From positions 1 to 19,749 of the forward strand of contig CAYWMN010000049.1 of assembly GCA_964459065.1 (NCBI GenBank): a DNA stretch of 19,749 nucleotides, in the 5' to 3' direction. Both the position numbers and the translations under genes were made by a program. This stretch comes from JAMCXS01 sp964459065 (lineage in GTDB: Bacteria > Acidobacteriota > Terriglobia > UBA7540). Shown here piece by piece: positions 1-9,200 of this stretch. The first letter of the stretch is position 1. Every line of letters starts with the position of its first letter. Below the pieces are notes generated by a model. That model was given only the letters and a program-made list of their open reading frames with translations. It made no database searches and was not told the origin of the DNA.

Positions 1-598
1 CGATCATCTCAAGCGGGCTTGGGGGAAGCTTCGTAAGCCTCAGCAAGCAGTCCTTGGTGTAAGCATAGAGGCCCATGTGTTCATACATCTTGAACCCTTC
101 CGGAGGGGTTCTGGGAAAGGGAATCTGAGAGCGCGAAAAATAGAGGGCTCTCCCCGCCCTGTCCCGAACCACCTTCACAACGGCAGATTCTGCATTGTCA
201 GACTCCGAATCAATCGCTCGCATGACGGTAGCGACCGGGACCAACGGATCCGCCTCCAGGGCCTGAACGCACTCTTTGATGACAACCGGGTCGATCAGTG
301 GCTCATCGCCCTGAATGTTGACGACGACATCCACATCGAGATCCTGGACCGCCTCTCCAACCCGGTCAGTCCCGCTGGAGTGCCCTGAACTGGTCATGAC
401 GGCCTTGCCTCCGAAGTGTTCCACGGCCTGCTGAATTCTAACGTCATCGGTCGCGACGAGAATGTCCTGCATACATCCTGCGGATACGGCACGCTCATAG
501 ACGTGTTGAATCATTGGCTTGCCCAAAATATCCACCAGGGGTTTCCCCTCGAGCCTGGTAGATTTGAACCTTGCCGGAATCACACCCACGATTCGCAT
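1..598 (-). CDS. kdsB: 3-deoxy-manno-octulosonate cytidylyltransferase (CMP-Kdo synthetase), partial
   Basis: Activates Kdo with CTP to give CMP-Kdo plus pyrophosphate, the cytoplasmic step that feeds Kdo into lipid A-core assembly. About 199 N-terminal residues are visible out of a usual 245-255; the C-terminal end lies beyond position 1. My reverse-strand translation begins MRIVGVIPARFKSTRLEGKP, the nucleotide-binding signature of the family. It continues with DILVATDD, the GTDR motif, VNIQGDEPLI and ALYFSRSQIPFPR, ending at SPLEMI, which matches the KdsB core in order. The ATG at 598-596 is preceded by GGGAGGA with about 8 nt spacing, a good ribosome site. It implies a Kdo-containing Gram-negative envelope. 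The gene points away from the carbohydrate block and shows no link to it. Family assignment is firm; only completeness is unknown. Confidence 0.93.
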   Translation of the reverse strand, partial: MRIVGVIPARFKSTRLEGKPLVDILGKPMIQHVYERAVSAGCMQDILVATDDVRIQQAVEHFGGKAVMTSSGHSSGTDRVGEAVQDLDVDVVVNIQGDEPLIDPVVIKECVQALEADPLVPVATVMRAIDSESDNAESAVVKVVRDRAGRALYFSRSQIPFPRTPPEGFKMYEHMGLYAYTKDCLLRLTKLPPSPLEMI

Positions 599-1033
599 AT
601 TTATTTCCTCCCGTTGACCTTTGCTCGTCCGACCGTGATACTTCCCGGTCCCATCCCATTAACCCTGCGGTCCAAAATAAAGCCGGTTAAGTGGCCGAAG
701 GTACTCCAAGCCGCCTCTCCGATCCTTTTTTCTTGAAGGGTGTAACCAGTGTCGCGCCAATAAGGGCGCATTTCGATTTCACACCTTTCTGCCCCGAGCT
801 ACCCAGTGGCCTCATATAGAACCGCTATGATATGGGGAACTGGGAGTTCGACCCGGGAGCACCACGTTATCAAGTGTATGTCGCGGCGTCAACTACTTTG
901 AAACAGTATTTCATAATTCACTTAATAATTCATAAAGTGAAATGCTCGCTTGATGAATGCGAAGGATCCACACTTAATACACTCAAAGTCTTGCATTTCA
1001 GAGTAAGGGGGTAGCGTCAGGAAGGAGTCCCTG
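599..1033. other. Intergenic region between kdsB and the IclR gene, with small repeats
   Basis: No convincing gene is seen here. A 60-codon open stretch at 832-1014 (+) has no ribosome site and an unprotein-like composition. The kdsB promoter should lie here on the minus strand, but I see no clear -35/-10 pair. The 900-1000 part is AT-rich and holds a dyad (TTCACTT 917-923 and AAGTGAA 935-941), a 9-bp direct repeat (CACTTAATA at 919-927 and 971-979) and an inverted pair (TGAAATGC 938-945, GCATTTCA 993-1000). A short GC stem (754-758 with 765-769) lies nearer to kdsB. Confidence 0.5.
917..1000. repeat. Cluster of short direct and inverted repeats, possible protein-binding site
   Basis: Two copies of CACTTAATA start 52 bp apart, about five helical turns. 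The first copy overlaps a 7-bp dyad with an 11-nt spacer (917-941), and TGAAATGC/GCATTTCA face each other across 47 nt. The AT-rich setting contrasts with the surrounding GC-rich DNA. This could be an operator for kdsB or structure downstream of the IclR gene. The arms are short, so chance is a real alternative. Confidence 0.25.
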
Positions 1034-1849
1034 TCAGGCATTCTTAAGTTCGTCGGAGATTTCCTGGGCGACTGTCAGGACGGCAGAAATTACGGTTTTT
1101 TCATTGTCGAGTCGCATCAAGGGAGTCGAAATGCTGATGGCTGCGACGGAATACTCGTCGTCGGCGAAGATCGGTGCGCCAAAACAGCAACCTCCTGGAG
1201 CACTTTCCTCCAGGTCTCTCGCGTAACCCCGAGCCCTCGTCAAATCGAGTTCTTTTTTCAGCTCCACTTCATCTGTGATGGTGCGGGGAGTGAGAGGATA
1301 GATTCCGTAAGCACGCAATAATCTATCCCGCCGCCACTCAGGCTGCCCAGCTGAGATGCTCTTTCCCAGGGAACTGGCGTGAGGTGGGATAATACTGCCC
1401 GCCATATTCCACATGTGAATCTTATGAGGGCTCTCCACGACCTCGACCACTTCGATATGGTTCCGGAAGAGGAACGCCAAGCTTATTGTCTCCCGAAATT
1501 CCCGGCCGAGTTCCCTCATTCGTGGGGCCGCAATGTCGAGCAGTTTGTCCAACAAGCGATTGGGAACGAGAGCGGCGATTGTTGGGGAGAGCGCGTAGCG
1601 GTCGCCAGCAGTCTTTTCAAGGTATCCCAGAACGCTCAGTGTGTGAATGATACGAAAAACCGAGGTTTTGGCCATGTGCGCGGCTTGACTTGCTTCGTTG
1701 AGCGATAGGGGCTCCTTGCTCTCCGCGAATATCTCCAGAACCTGGAAAGCCTTACCCACTGCCTTGGCAAAATAATTGTCGCCTTTTGGTGCTACGGACG
1801 CATCTGTCCTTGTTTTGACTCTCCTGAGTTGGTCTTTGGTCGTGGGCAT
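1034..1849 (-). CDS. IclR-family transcriptional regulator
   Basis: A 271-residue DNA-binding regulator, close to the family's usual 250-280. Residues about 28-90 form the winged helix-turn-helix, with a recognition-helix region around MAKTSVFRIIHTL (59-71). Residues about 95-268 are the effector-binding domain, including HASSLGKSISAG (157-168) and the SAPGGCCFGAPIF stretch (216-228) with paired Cys221-Cys222. IclR regulators typically bind organic acids or sugar-acid catabolites and often repress a neighbouring catabolic operon. The ATG at 1849 follows AGGGAGG at about 6 nt. The gene is divergent from the TonB-dependent receptor, so it most likely controls the receptor and perhaps the whole (+) carbohydrate block; that role and the ligand are inferred. 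The first ~25 residues are basic/polar and look like a disordered extension. Confidence 0.9.
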   Translation of the reverse strand: MPTTKDQLRRVKTRTDASVAPKGDNYFAKAVGKAFQVLEIFAESKEPLSLNEASQAAHMAKTSVFRIIHTLSVLGYLEKTAGDRYALSPTIAALVPNRLLDKLLDIAAPRMRELGREFRETISLAFLFRNHIEVVEVVESPHKIHMWNMAGSIIPPHASSLGKSISAGQPEWRRDRLLRAYGIYPLTPRTITDEVELKKELDLTRARGYARDLEESAPGGCCFGAPIFADDEYSVAAISISTPLMRLDNEKTVISAVLTVAQEISDELKNA

Positions 1850-2070
1850 TTAGGCCTCCCTGAGCTTTGTCGCTTGCCGTAGCCTTAAGTAGTTAGTTAA
1901 GCCGCTTCAGGGCACTACCCAGCAGGCAGCACACTAGAATAAGGCGAAGTCCTATGCGTTTTCAAGTTGTTGCGACGATAGTTTCAATGCGCGCCATCCC
2001 AATCCTATCCGAACCCATAGCTGCTGGTAATATATCACTAATTTCTATAATGGACCAAACTTTGTTTTTA

Positions 2071-2085
2071 TGAAATGTCATTCCA
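2071..2085. promoter_or_regulatory. Candidate IclR-type operator (15-bp near-palindrome)
   Basis: TGAAATGTCATTCCA matches its own reverse complement at 12 of 15 positions; the mismatches are the centre and one symmetric pair. Its length and TGRAA...TTYCA form resemble operators described for IclR-family proteins. It sits 8 bp upstream of the TTGACA at 2094, where a bound protein could affect the polymerase. Binding by the adjacent regulator is inference. Confidence 0.45.
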
Positions 2086-2093
2086 AAAAAAGC

Positions 2094-2122
2094 TTGACAC
2101 GTCATAATTCTTGTGACAATGT
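2094..2122 (+). promoter_or_regulatory. Candidate sigma70-type promoter for the receptor gene
   Basis: TTGACA at 2094-2099 is a perfect -35 hexamer. The possible -10 is poor: GACAAT at 2115-2120 (15-nt spacer) or CAATGT at 2117-2122 (17 nt). The weak -10 would fit an activator- or repressor-controlled promoter. The transcript leader would be about 180 nt. The separate TATAAT at 2046-2051 is an alternative. Confidence 0.35.
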
Positions 2123-2308
2123 AGCGCCTATTGTTTAGGTTTCTTTAAGTTTACAGAAGGCGTGGGCGAAAAGAAGAATGGCAGGCCTCTTAACTATGAG
2201 GTGCCTCTCCGGTGACCAAGCGAACAAGCCCGTAGTGAATTTATTTGGAAATGCCATTGCCCGCGACGTACTTCAATTGGAGATAAAGAAATGAAAGGAG
2301 TGGACCCG

Positions 2309-5300
2309 ATGCGAAGATTCGTGTTTTCTATCCTCATTGCCGCTAGCCTCTTGCTAGCGGTGCCAGGGGTGTTCGCTCAAGGCCGCGTCACCGGGAACGT
2401 AGCCGGGCATGTAACAGACCCCAGCGGTGCAGCTGTTCCCGGTGCGAAGATCACAGTTACAAACACTGACACCGGCGTCGTCTATAGCAGCGCAACCGAT
2501 AAGGCGGGGTATTATCTAGTCCGCTACCTGCCGATCGGCACCTATGACGTGGCGGCGACGCAGGAGGGTTTCAAGCGCATCGTACACATGGGTGTGCTGC
2601 TGGACGCGGGATCCACCCCCACTGTGGATTTTAAACTCACTCTCGGAGCGACGGCGCAATCGGTAACCGTGAGCGCGGCTGGCGCCCTGGTGGAAGCGCA
2701 GACGGCTGATCGCGGCAACGTTGTCGACACCGTTCGTCTCGAGAACTTCCCTGCGCAGACCGGCAACGTTTTCGGCTTGACCTTCAACACGGCCGGCGTG
2801 CAACCCACTAGCAGCCAGAAGAGTTACACGTTTGACGACAACTCGAACGCCAGCTCGATCTCCATTAATGGAGGCCAGATGGCCGCCAACCAGGGTTACG
2901 GCGGCTCAAACCTGACCCTCTACGACGGTGTGTATGACCGCACGAACTATGGCAACCATCAAGGCAGCGGCAGCGTTGTCGGCGTCATCCCGTCCGCGCA
3001 GAGCGTGCAGCAGTTGAAGGTTGTCACCAGCCCTTACAGTGCTGAGTATGGTCAGACCACCGGCGGCGCGATCATTGCCATCACCAAGTCCGGGACGAAC
3101 CAGTTCCACGGCGGGGGGTGGTACAACCAACGGGACACGGCTCTGTCGGCGACCCGGTTTGAGCGGAACCTCGCCGGCCAGCCCAAGTTGCCCGTCAAAT
3201 TCTGGCATGGCGGTGGTGACATCGGCGGACCGATCAAGAAGGACAAAGCTTTCTTCTACTTTGAAATGCAGGGCGTACTTTCGCACACGCCGACAGCCTA
3301 TATCGGCCATGTGCCTACGGCGGCTGAGCGGAATGGTGACTTTTCTAAGACGTATTACGACAACAATGGCACACCCGCACTGCAGCAGATCTACAATCCC
3401 TTTACGGTGGCCTACGATTCGGGGACGGGCCATTACACTCGCCAGCCTTTCGCTGGCAACATCATCCCGCCCGAAATGATCAATCCGGTGGCCAATAGCA
3501 ATTTCTGGAATTTGATCCCGCTGCCCAACTCGACCGGCACCGCCACGGGGGGCAACAACTACGTTCCTACAACCGGCGGCTCGCCGGGTGATTACCAACA
3601 GGAGCAAGTGGCGCGCGTGGACTGGAATGTCAATCAAACAAACCGCCTCATGTTCCGGTTCACGCGCACCTCCTCTGTCTGGGGCGACATCGACTTTTAC
3701 CCGACTGCGGCCGATCCGAACGCAAACAGTAAAGGTGGCCGCATGAACCAAAACGCAGTCATGGACTATACGAAAACGTTTTCGCCGAGCACAGTCCTGG
3801 AAGTGCGGACCGGCTTTGAGCGTTATCTTAATCCCAGCTCACTGTCCCACGGCTGTGCGAGCCCTTCGATACTCGGATTCAGTTCGACGTTCCTGAGCCA
3901 GGCGGCGGGCTGCTTCCCGGCGTTTAGTTTCGGCGGCAGCATTCGGGGCAGCAACTATTTCTCAGGAGCAGGTACATATTCTCCCGAGTCGTCGATCGAC
4001 CAGATGAATACCATCGGCGGGACCCTGTCAAAGATGATGGGACGGCATACCCTCAAGTTCGGCGCCTTTGGCCTGCTGGAGCGTTATTACGACGCCTTTC
4101 CTGGGTATAATTCGGGACTCTTCGGGTTCTCCCCAAGCGGCAGTAATCTGGATCCACAGGTGATCTCTCCTTCCAGCGGCAACCCGACAGCGTCGTTTCT
4201 GCTGGGCGTGGGCTCGGCGGCCATCCAGATCAACTCGTATCCCGCCCGCCAAAATAAGATGTATGCACTTTACGTCCAGGACGACATCAATGTCAGCCCC
4301 AAGCTGAAACTCACCATGGGTCTGCGGTGGGACAAGAGCACCGCAGTGACGGACCGTTTCAACGCCATGGTCGGCCCCTTTGATGCGACTGCCACGAGCC
4401 CCCTTGCGGCCGCTGTTGCGGATGCTGCGGGAGCCTCCAACTGCCCGGCTTGCGCGCATTTGGTAGGCGGGATGACTTTCCCGGGCGTTAATGGCGAGCC
4501 ACGCACGCCCTACACTTTGCCCGACAATAATTTCGGGCCACGGCTTGGCGTGGCATATTCTATCAATAGCAAGACCGTAGTCCGTGCCGGCTGGGGACTC
4601 TTTTACGGGCCCCTCGTCAATGATCCCAGCTCCGCGGGATTCAGCCAAACCACTTCTTCAGTTCTGTACAACTCCAACTATTATCCCATCAACCTTATCG
4701 ACAACCCGTTCCCAGATGGAATTATCCAGCCGACAGGAGCGGGGAACGGGTTGATGACAAACGTGGGCACGAGCGTCGCCTTTATGGCTCCAATAGCAAA
4801 AGAACAAAGGTCCCAGCAGTTCAGCTTCGATGTTCAGCGCGTGCTGCCCTGGAAGGTACTGCTCGGCGTTGGCTACGTCTATAATGGCGTTTCGCGACTG
4901 CCGATAAACCGCGACATCAATGCGCTCACCGATGCTCAGGTACTGCTTGGGGCTTCAGTGCTGAATAACGTTGTGACGAACCCATTTGCGGGTCTGGTGC
5001 CCGGTTACTCGCTGAATCAACCCACCATTGCTTATAGTCAGCTGATCAGGCCCTACCCGCAGTTCACCAGCGTTACCGAGGAACGCATGCCTATCGGAAA
5101 CATGGCATATCATGGGCTACAGGTCCAGTTGAACAAGCGCTTTAGCTCGGGTCTCAGCTTCAGCGTCGCTTACACCTGGTCCAAGCACCTGGGCCGCTAC
5201 CGCTATGCGAACGCCGGCGATCCCATCGATCAGCTGCAAAAATCGTTCGACTACTTTGACATGCCGAACCTGTTCGTGGTCAATGAAGCCTGGCAACTCC

Positions 5301-5794
5301 CGATCGGGCGCGGCAGGCCGATAGGTACGAAAATGTCCGGCTGGATGGACGCTATCGTTGGCGGCTGGATGCTCAACTCAAACCTCCGTGTTGAGAGCGG
5401 AGCGCCGTACTGGCTCTCTCCCAACGCGATTCCAGTGTCAGGCGTCAATAAGAACGCTCCGAACCAGAGCTTGAATCAGTGGGTTAATCCGTTGGCATTC
5501 ACGCAAAACACGAATCCATATTCCCTGGTCGAGTGGTCGCAGAGCTTTGGCAGCCTGCGGCTGCCGTATCTGAAGAATACTGACGTTCAACTCGAGAAGT
5601 GGTTCAATCTCACCGAGCGTATCAGGCTCGCAGTTTTGACCAACTGGGTGAACGCTTTCAACACGCCGCAGTTCTGGAACTCTCCGGGCGCATGCAACAG
5701 CCCGTCGTCTTCCTGCTTCGGCAAGATTGCCGGTTACCAGTCACAGACCAACCTGCCGCGCCAGATTCAGCTCGGCCTTAAGGTTACTTTCTAA
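2309..5794 (+). CDS. Oar-like TonB-dependent outer-membrane receptor with carboxypeptidase-regulatory-like N-terminal domain
   Basis: An outer-membrane beta-barrel of 1161 residues, probably importing an oligosaccharide or other large substrate with TonB energy. I prefer the ATG at 2309: AAAGGAG ends 8 nt before it and a compact signal peptide follows (MRRFVFSILIAAS..., likely cut after VFA). An in-frame ATG at 2291 with a weaker GGAG is the alternative. After the signal comes a carboxypeptidase-regulatory-like/Ig-type domain (GHVTDPSGAAVPGAKITVTN to about residue 110), then a plug region and a long barrel. Typical acidobacterial receptor phrases include HVPTAAERNGDFS, YALYVQDDINVSPKLKL and FGPRLGVAYS. 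The protein ends LGLKVTF with a terminal Phe, as expected for barrel assembly. No SusD-like lipoprotein is adjacent, which separates it from Bacteroidetes SusC/D pairs. The substrate is unknown; neighbours point to glycans. Confidence 0.93.
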   Translation: MRRFVFSILIAASLLLAVPGVFAQGRVTGNVAGHVTDPSGAAVPGAKITVTNTDTGVVYSSATDKAGYYLVRYLPIGTYDVAATQEGFKRIVHMGVLLDAGSTPTVDFKLTLGATAQSVTVSAAGALVEAQTADRGNVVDTVRLENFPAQTGNVFGLTFNTAGVQPTSSQKSYTFDDNSNASSISINGGQMAANQGYGGSNLTLYDGVYDRTNYGNHQGSGSVVGVIPSAQSVQQLKVVTSPYSAEYGQTTGGAIIAITKSGTNQFHGGGWYNQRDTALSATRFERNLAGQPKLPVKFWHGGGDIGGPIKKDKAFFYFEMQGVLSHTPTAYIGHVPTAAERNGDFSKTYYDNNGTPALQQIYNPFTVAYDSGTGHYTRQPFAGNIIPPEMINPVANSNFWNLIPLPNSTGTATGGNNYVPTTGGSPGDYQQEQVARVDWNVNQTNRLMFRFTRTSSVWGDIDFYPTAADPNANSKGGRMNQNAVMDYTKTFSPSTVLEVRTGFERYLNPSSLSHGCASPSILGFSSTFLSQAAGCFPAFSFGGSIRGSNYFSGAGTYSPESSIDQMNTIGGTLSKMMGRHTLKFGAFGLLERYYDAFPGYNSGLFGFSPSGSNLDPQVISPSSGNPTASFLLGVGSAAIQINSYPARQNKMYALYVQDDINVSPKLKLTMGLRWDKSTAVTDRFNAMVGPFDATATSPLAAAVADAAGASNCPACAHLVGGMTFPGVNGEPRTPYTLPDNNFGPRLGVAYSINSKTVVRAGWGLFYGPLVNDPSSAGFSQTTSSVLYNSNYYPINLIDNPFPDGIIQPTGAGNGLMTNVGTSVAFMAPIAKEQRSQQFSFDVQRVLPWKVLLGVGYVYNGVSRLPINRDINALTDAQVLLGASVLNNVVTNPFAGLVPGYSLNQPTIAYSQLIRPYPQFTSVTEERMPIGNMAYHGLQVQLNKRFSSGLSFSVAYTWSKHLGRYRYANAGDPIDQLQKSFDYFDMPNLFVVNEAWQLPIGRGRPIGTKMSGWMDAIVGGWMLNSNLRVESGAPYWLSPNAIPVSGVNKNAPNQSLNQWVNPLAFTQNTNPYSLVEWSQSFGSLRLPYLKNTDVQLEKWFNLTERIRLAVLTNWVNAFNTPQFWNSPGACNSPSSSCFGKIAGYQSQTNLPRQIQLGLKVTF

Positions 5795-6230
5795 CCAACC
5801 GTGATGCCACACCCGTGGGCGGACACCGCATCGGCGGTATGCTGCTCACGGGTGCGGCGGCTCGTTTGGAGCACGTGAGTGCAGCAATCCTCAGGAGCCT
5901 CGCACTTTTCAGCCCGCGAACTTTGAACTCACTTATGATTTTCTTAGCAGGCGCCCAGTCCTCCCGGAGCCTGCTGCCGTGCTCGAAAAGAACCAAGATA
6001 GGCTTTACCTTTCGGGATGGGGCTTGGAGCTAGGGGGGCACCCGCAGTATTCTCAGGAAGCGTCACTCATTTGCTTTGTAACCCGTTGCCTGAAACCGGC
6101 AATCAAGCGTTCAGTATCCTGTGGTGCGGGACTGAAGGCTAGCTTCGCTGGCAGCAACGCTGGAAAACACCGGCGAGCGCGACAAGCGAAAGGGTGAAGC
6201 TAAGACTTTGTTGTTGGGCAAGGAGGCCAA
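5795..6230. other. Intergenic region after the receptor gene
   Basis: Apart from the hairpin at 5810-5854, no gene or convincing promoter is seen. A TATGAT at 5934-5939 lacks a -35 partner. Short open stretches on both strands have no ribosome sites. The last bases (AGGAGG, 6221-6226) are the ribosome site of the next gene. Confidence 0.45.
5810..5854 (+). terminator. Nested hairpin after the receptor gene
   Basis: An 8-bp perfect stem CACCCGTG (5810-5817) / CACGGGTG (5847-5854) encloses a second stem ACCGC (5825-5829) / GCGGT (5834-5838) with a 4-nt loop. It begins 15 nt past the receptor stop codon. There is no T-tract, so a classical intrinsic terminator is not supported. It may be a factor-assisted end or an mRNA-stabilising structure that lowers downstream expression. 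Confidence 0.4.
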
Positions 6231-9200
6231 ATGGGAATCCGAGATAAATCCACTTTGGGCGTGGTGCGGTTTGGTATTGCCCTCTTCTTATTGGCAGCGT
6301 TGGGAACTATTGCCAAGGCGGAGAGTCCGGGCATGCCGGTGGATTGGTCGGTCCGTTTCGGCGAACGTACCGTAGGAACTCCCGTTTCGTTTGGAAGTAT
6401 TCAGTCCGCAAAAGGTGTCCTCGTCACTCTGGCCTCTGGGAAGATTCTGGTGGTCAACCCTCGCGGGAAGACGGTCGCCAGCATGAAATTGGACCTGCCG
6501 CCGGCAACGGCCGCTGTGGCAGGGGACATCTTGGGTGATGGCAAAACGGAAATTGCGGCACAAGACGTGTGGGGCTCCGTTTACTGCTTCAGCGCTGACG
6601 GCCGGCGGCTATGGAAATACTCCCGCAAAGACAACGTCGGGGGGTTCCGCATTCTCGTGCTTGCGGACCTGGACCACGACGGCAAACTCGACATCCTGGC
6701 CTCCAGCGCAACCGGACATCTTTACGCCGTCGATCTTCAGGGCAAGCTTCGCCTGGACGTCCAGGCCACAGATTACGGAGTCAGTTCGCCGGCCGTGGGA
6801 GACATCCGCCATGCCGGCGAACCCGAACTGGTGTTTGGCACCGAGGATGGAGATATCTACTCCATTAATTCTCAAGGCGAACTGATCTGGGCGGCCAAGC
6901 AGAATGCCTACTTCGGGCGCGCCCTGCCCCTCGTCGCCGACGTCAACCGGGACGGAAGATATGAGGCCTATATTTCCAATGCCTTCAGTGAGCCGCCTTA
7001 CGCCCTGCATGCAGTCGACGCCGTGACCGGAAAGGAATTGTGGAAAGCTCCATCCGTCCTCCAGTCATATGACTCGACGGCCGTGGCGGATCTGAACGGC
7101 GATGGCCACAATGAAATTCTGTTCGGCGACAAGAACACGCGATTGTACTGCCTGAATGCGCAAGGCAAACAGCAATGGTCCACGCAACTGGATGGCCGAG
7201 GCATCAATTTTGCGCCTGCGATCGCCGACCTGCAGGGAAACGGCCAAGCTCGGATCTTCACCGTTGTTGTAGAAGAAGGGCCGCTACACCACTCCCTTTA
7301 TGTTCTGGATGCGAACGGACATATACTGGAGGCGCTGCCGCTTTCTGGCGGCGGGGTTTCCTCGCCCCGCCTTTGCCGCTTTCAAGGGGAAAAAGGACTC
7401 CGCCTGCTCGTCTACTCAGGATCAGGTACGCTGATCTGTTTCCGGCCAGCCCAGAATCCGGACCGTGCCAAGATCCTCTGGGCGGGGCTGCGCAATGACA
7501 CGAATCAAACGGGCTTCGTTTCCTCTTCTGTCCGGAACCAGACCCCGCCTCCCAAGCCCGCCGCGCCGCCGGCGGTTTCCGCTCGTCGCGACGCTTTGCT
7601 GGGCACCAACACCCTGGCCGTCAAGCAGGTTCCTCCTGCATCGGTGCTCAATGTCCGGGTCATCGAACCCGGGGGTGAGATCCAGTCAAAGATCCTGCGT
7701 CCGCAACACGGCCAGACCGAACTGCAAGCGCATTTCGTGACGGCCCGGCCCGGGCCCTACCGCGTGGACGTGCGTCTGCTTGCTGCCGACAACCATTTGA
7801 TTCGGGAACGGCGGCTGGTCTATACTCTCCGCCCCAACGTGAAAGAAAATGATGCGGACCGCGCACGGAAAGCCTACCATGAAGCGCTCGAGGCCTATCT
7901 GCGCAAGGAAAAGCCGTCGGGCGACGCTCTACTCGTCCAGATTGAGAATCCCTGGCCCGACTTCCACGCGGCCTCCTTCTTCCGGAATGTTCGCACACCC
8001 CCTGACCAGATCAGTGTGCAGATGTTAGGTAATGAGTACGAATCAGCGGCTGTGGCCGTGACCAACCTGGAGTCAAGGCCCGCAACCTTCCGCTTCGCTT
8101 GCGGTCCGTTCCAATCGAAGGACAAAACCAGCGTCGAGGCCCGGGATGTGGTGGAGTTTCACTCGGTTCCACTGGTATTGCCGGATACCACCGGACGGCC
8201 AGCCGAGGACGTGCTGCCGTTGCTGGGCCAGGGTCAAACGTTGCGATTGAACCCGCACGAAACCCGCAAGGTCTGGCTCATCTTTCACAGCCGCAGCTTG
8301 GCCGCCGGCGCGCATCGCGCCACGCTTCGCGTTGGGGACCTGCTCTCATTCAATCCAACGGTTGAAGTACCGATCGACGTGAAGGTCTACCCGGTTCGCC
8401 TGCCCGATCATCAGGTCTACCACGAACATAATTGGATCTACCTTGCCGGTATCCGCGACCCGCGCCTGCGCAACGCCGTCATGAAAGACGCCCTGGCGCA
8501 CGGCGTCAACGTTTTTGACATTCCGGCGGTCACGGTCGAGGTGGACTCGACGGGCAAGATCACGGGCGCGAAGACGAAAATGCACGACTCCCTGATTCAC
8601 GAACTGCGCGGGAAGGCATTCTTTCTCATCGACGGTTCGGTCGGACTGCGTTGGCCGGCCGCCTTCAAGCCCGACCGGCAATTGAAAGAAAAGACGTACG
8701 CGGAGGCCCTTCGCTGGTATGCCCGGCACATGCAGTCTCTTGGAGTAAGCACCAAGGACTATGCTTTCTACATCCAAGACGAACCCGGACTGTTCGGGCT
8801 GGACGAGAACTTCAAACGGTTCGTCGAGAACGTACGACGCATCAAGGCGGCCGACCCACAGGTCCAGGTTTATGCCAACCCAACTGGCGGCGCAAACCCG
8901 AACGTCCTGAAGCCTCTGGTCAATCTAATCGACGTCTGGCAGCCGTTTATGGAATTGGTGTGGCAGCAGCCTGCGAAGTTTGGGCAGATTTTCAAACGCC
9001 GCAGCCAATACTGGAACTACGAAGCTCCAGCCGATCAACGGGTTTTGAATCCGCTCGGCTTTTACCGCATGAAACCCTGGGTGGCCTTTCGGATGGGTAT
9101 GAACGGCGGCGGTTATTGGGTGTACAGTTATTCTGCCTACTGGTTCAGATACCGTTCAATATCGGATGACGAATACGGCACGGTGTATCCCACGGCCGAG

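Larger units (their letters stand above)
1850..2290. promoter_or_regulatory. Divergent regulatory region between the IclR gene and the receptor gene
   Basis: No gene is seen in these 440 bp. The part from about 1990 to 2150 is markedly AT-rich compared with its flanks. It holds a perfect TATAAT at 2046-2051 (+) without a good -35, a 15-bp near-palindrome at 2071-2085, and a consensus TTGACA at 2094-2099. An imperfect dyad TTGACAC (2094-2100) / GTGACAA (2113-2119) overlaps that element. The order suggests that regulator and receptor are controlled from one shared region. Confidence 0.6.

Noticed and set aside
938..1000. TGAAATG half-sites as further IclR operators
   Set aside because: The same 7-mer also occurs inside several coding regions here, so its presence near kdsB is not informative; only the full palindrome at 2071-2085 was kept.
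832..1014. 60-codon plus-strand open frame between kdsB and the IclR gene
   Set aside because: No ribosome site; lies in an AT-rich repeat-containing region and shows no protein-like pattern.
2906..3751. 281-codon open frame on the minus strand within the receptor gene
   Set aside because: Antisense to a clearly conserved TonB-dependent receptor; no ribosome site, composition rich in Arg/Val/Gly as expected for an antisense shadow.
4028..4648. 206-codon open frame on the minus strand within the receptor gene
   Set aside because: Antisense to conserved barrel sequence, no recognisable domain.
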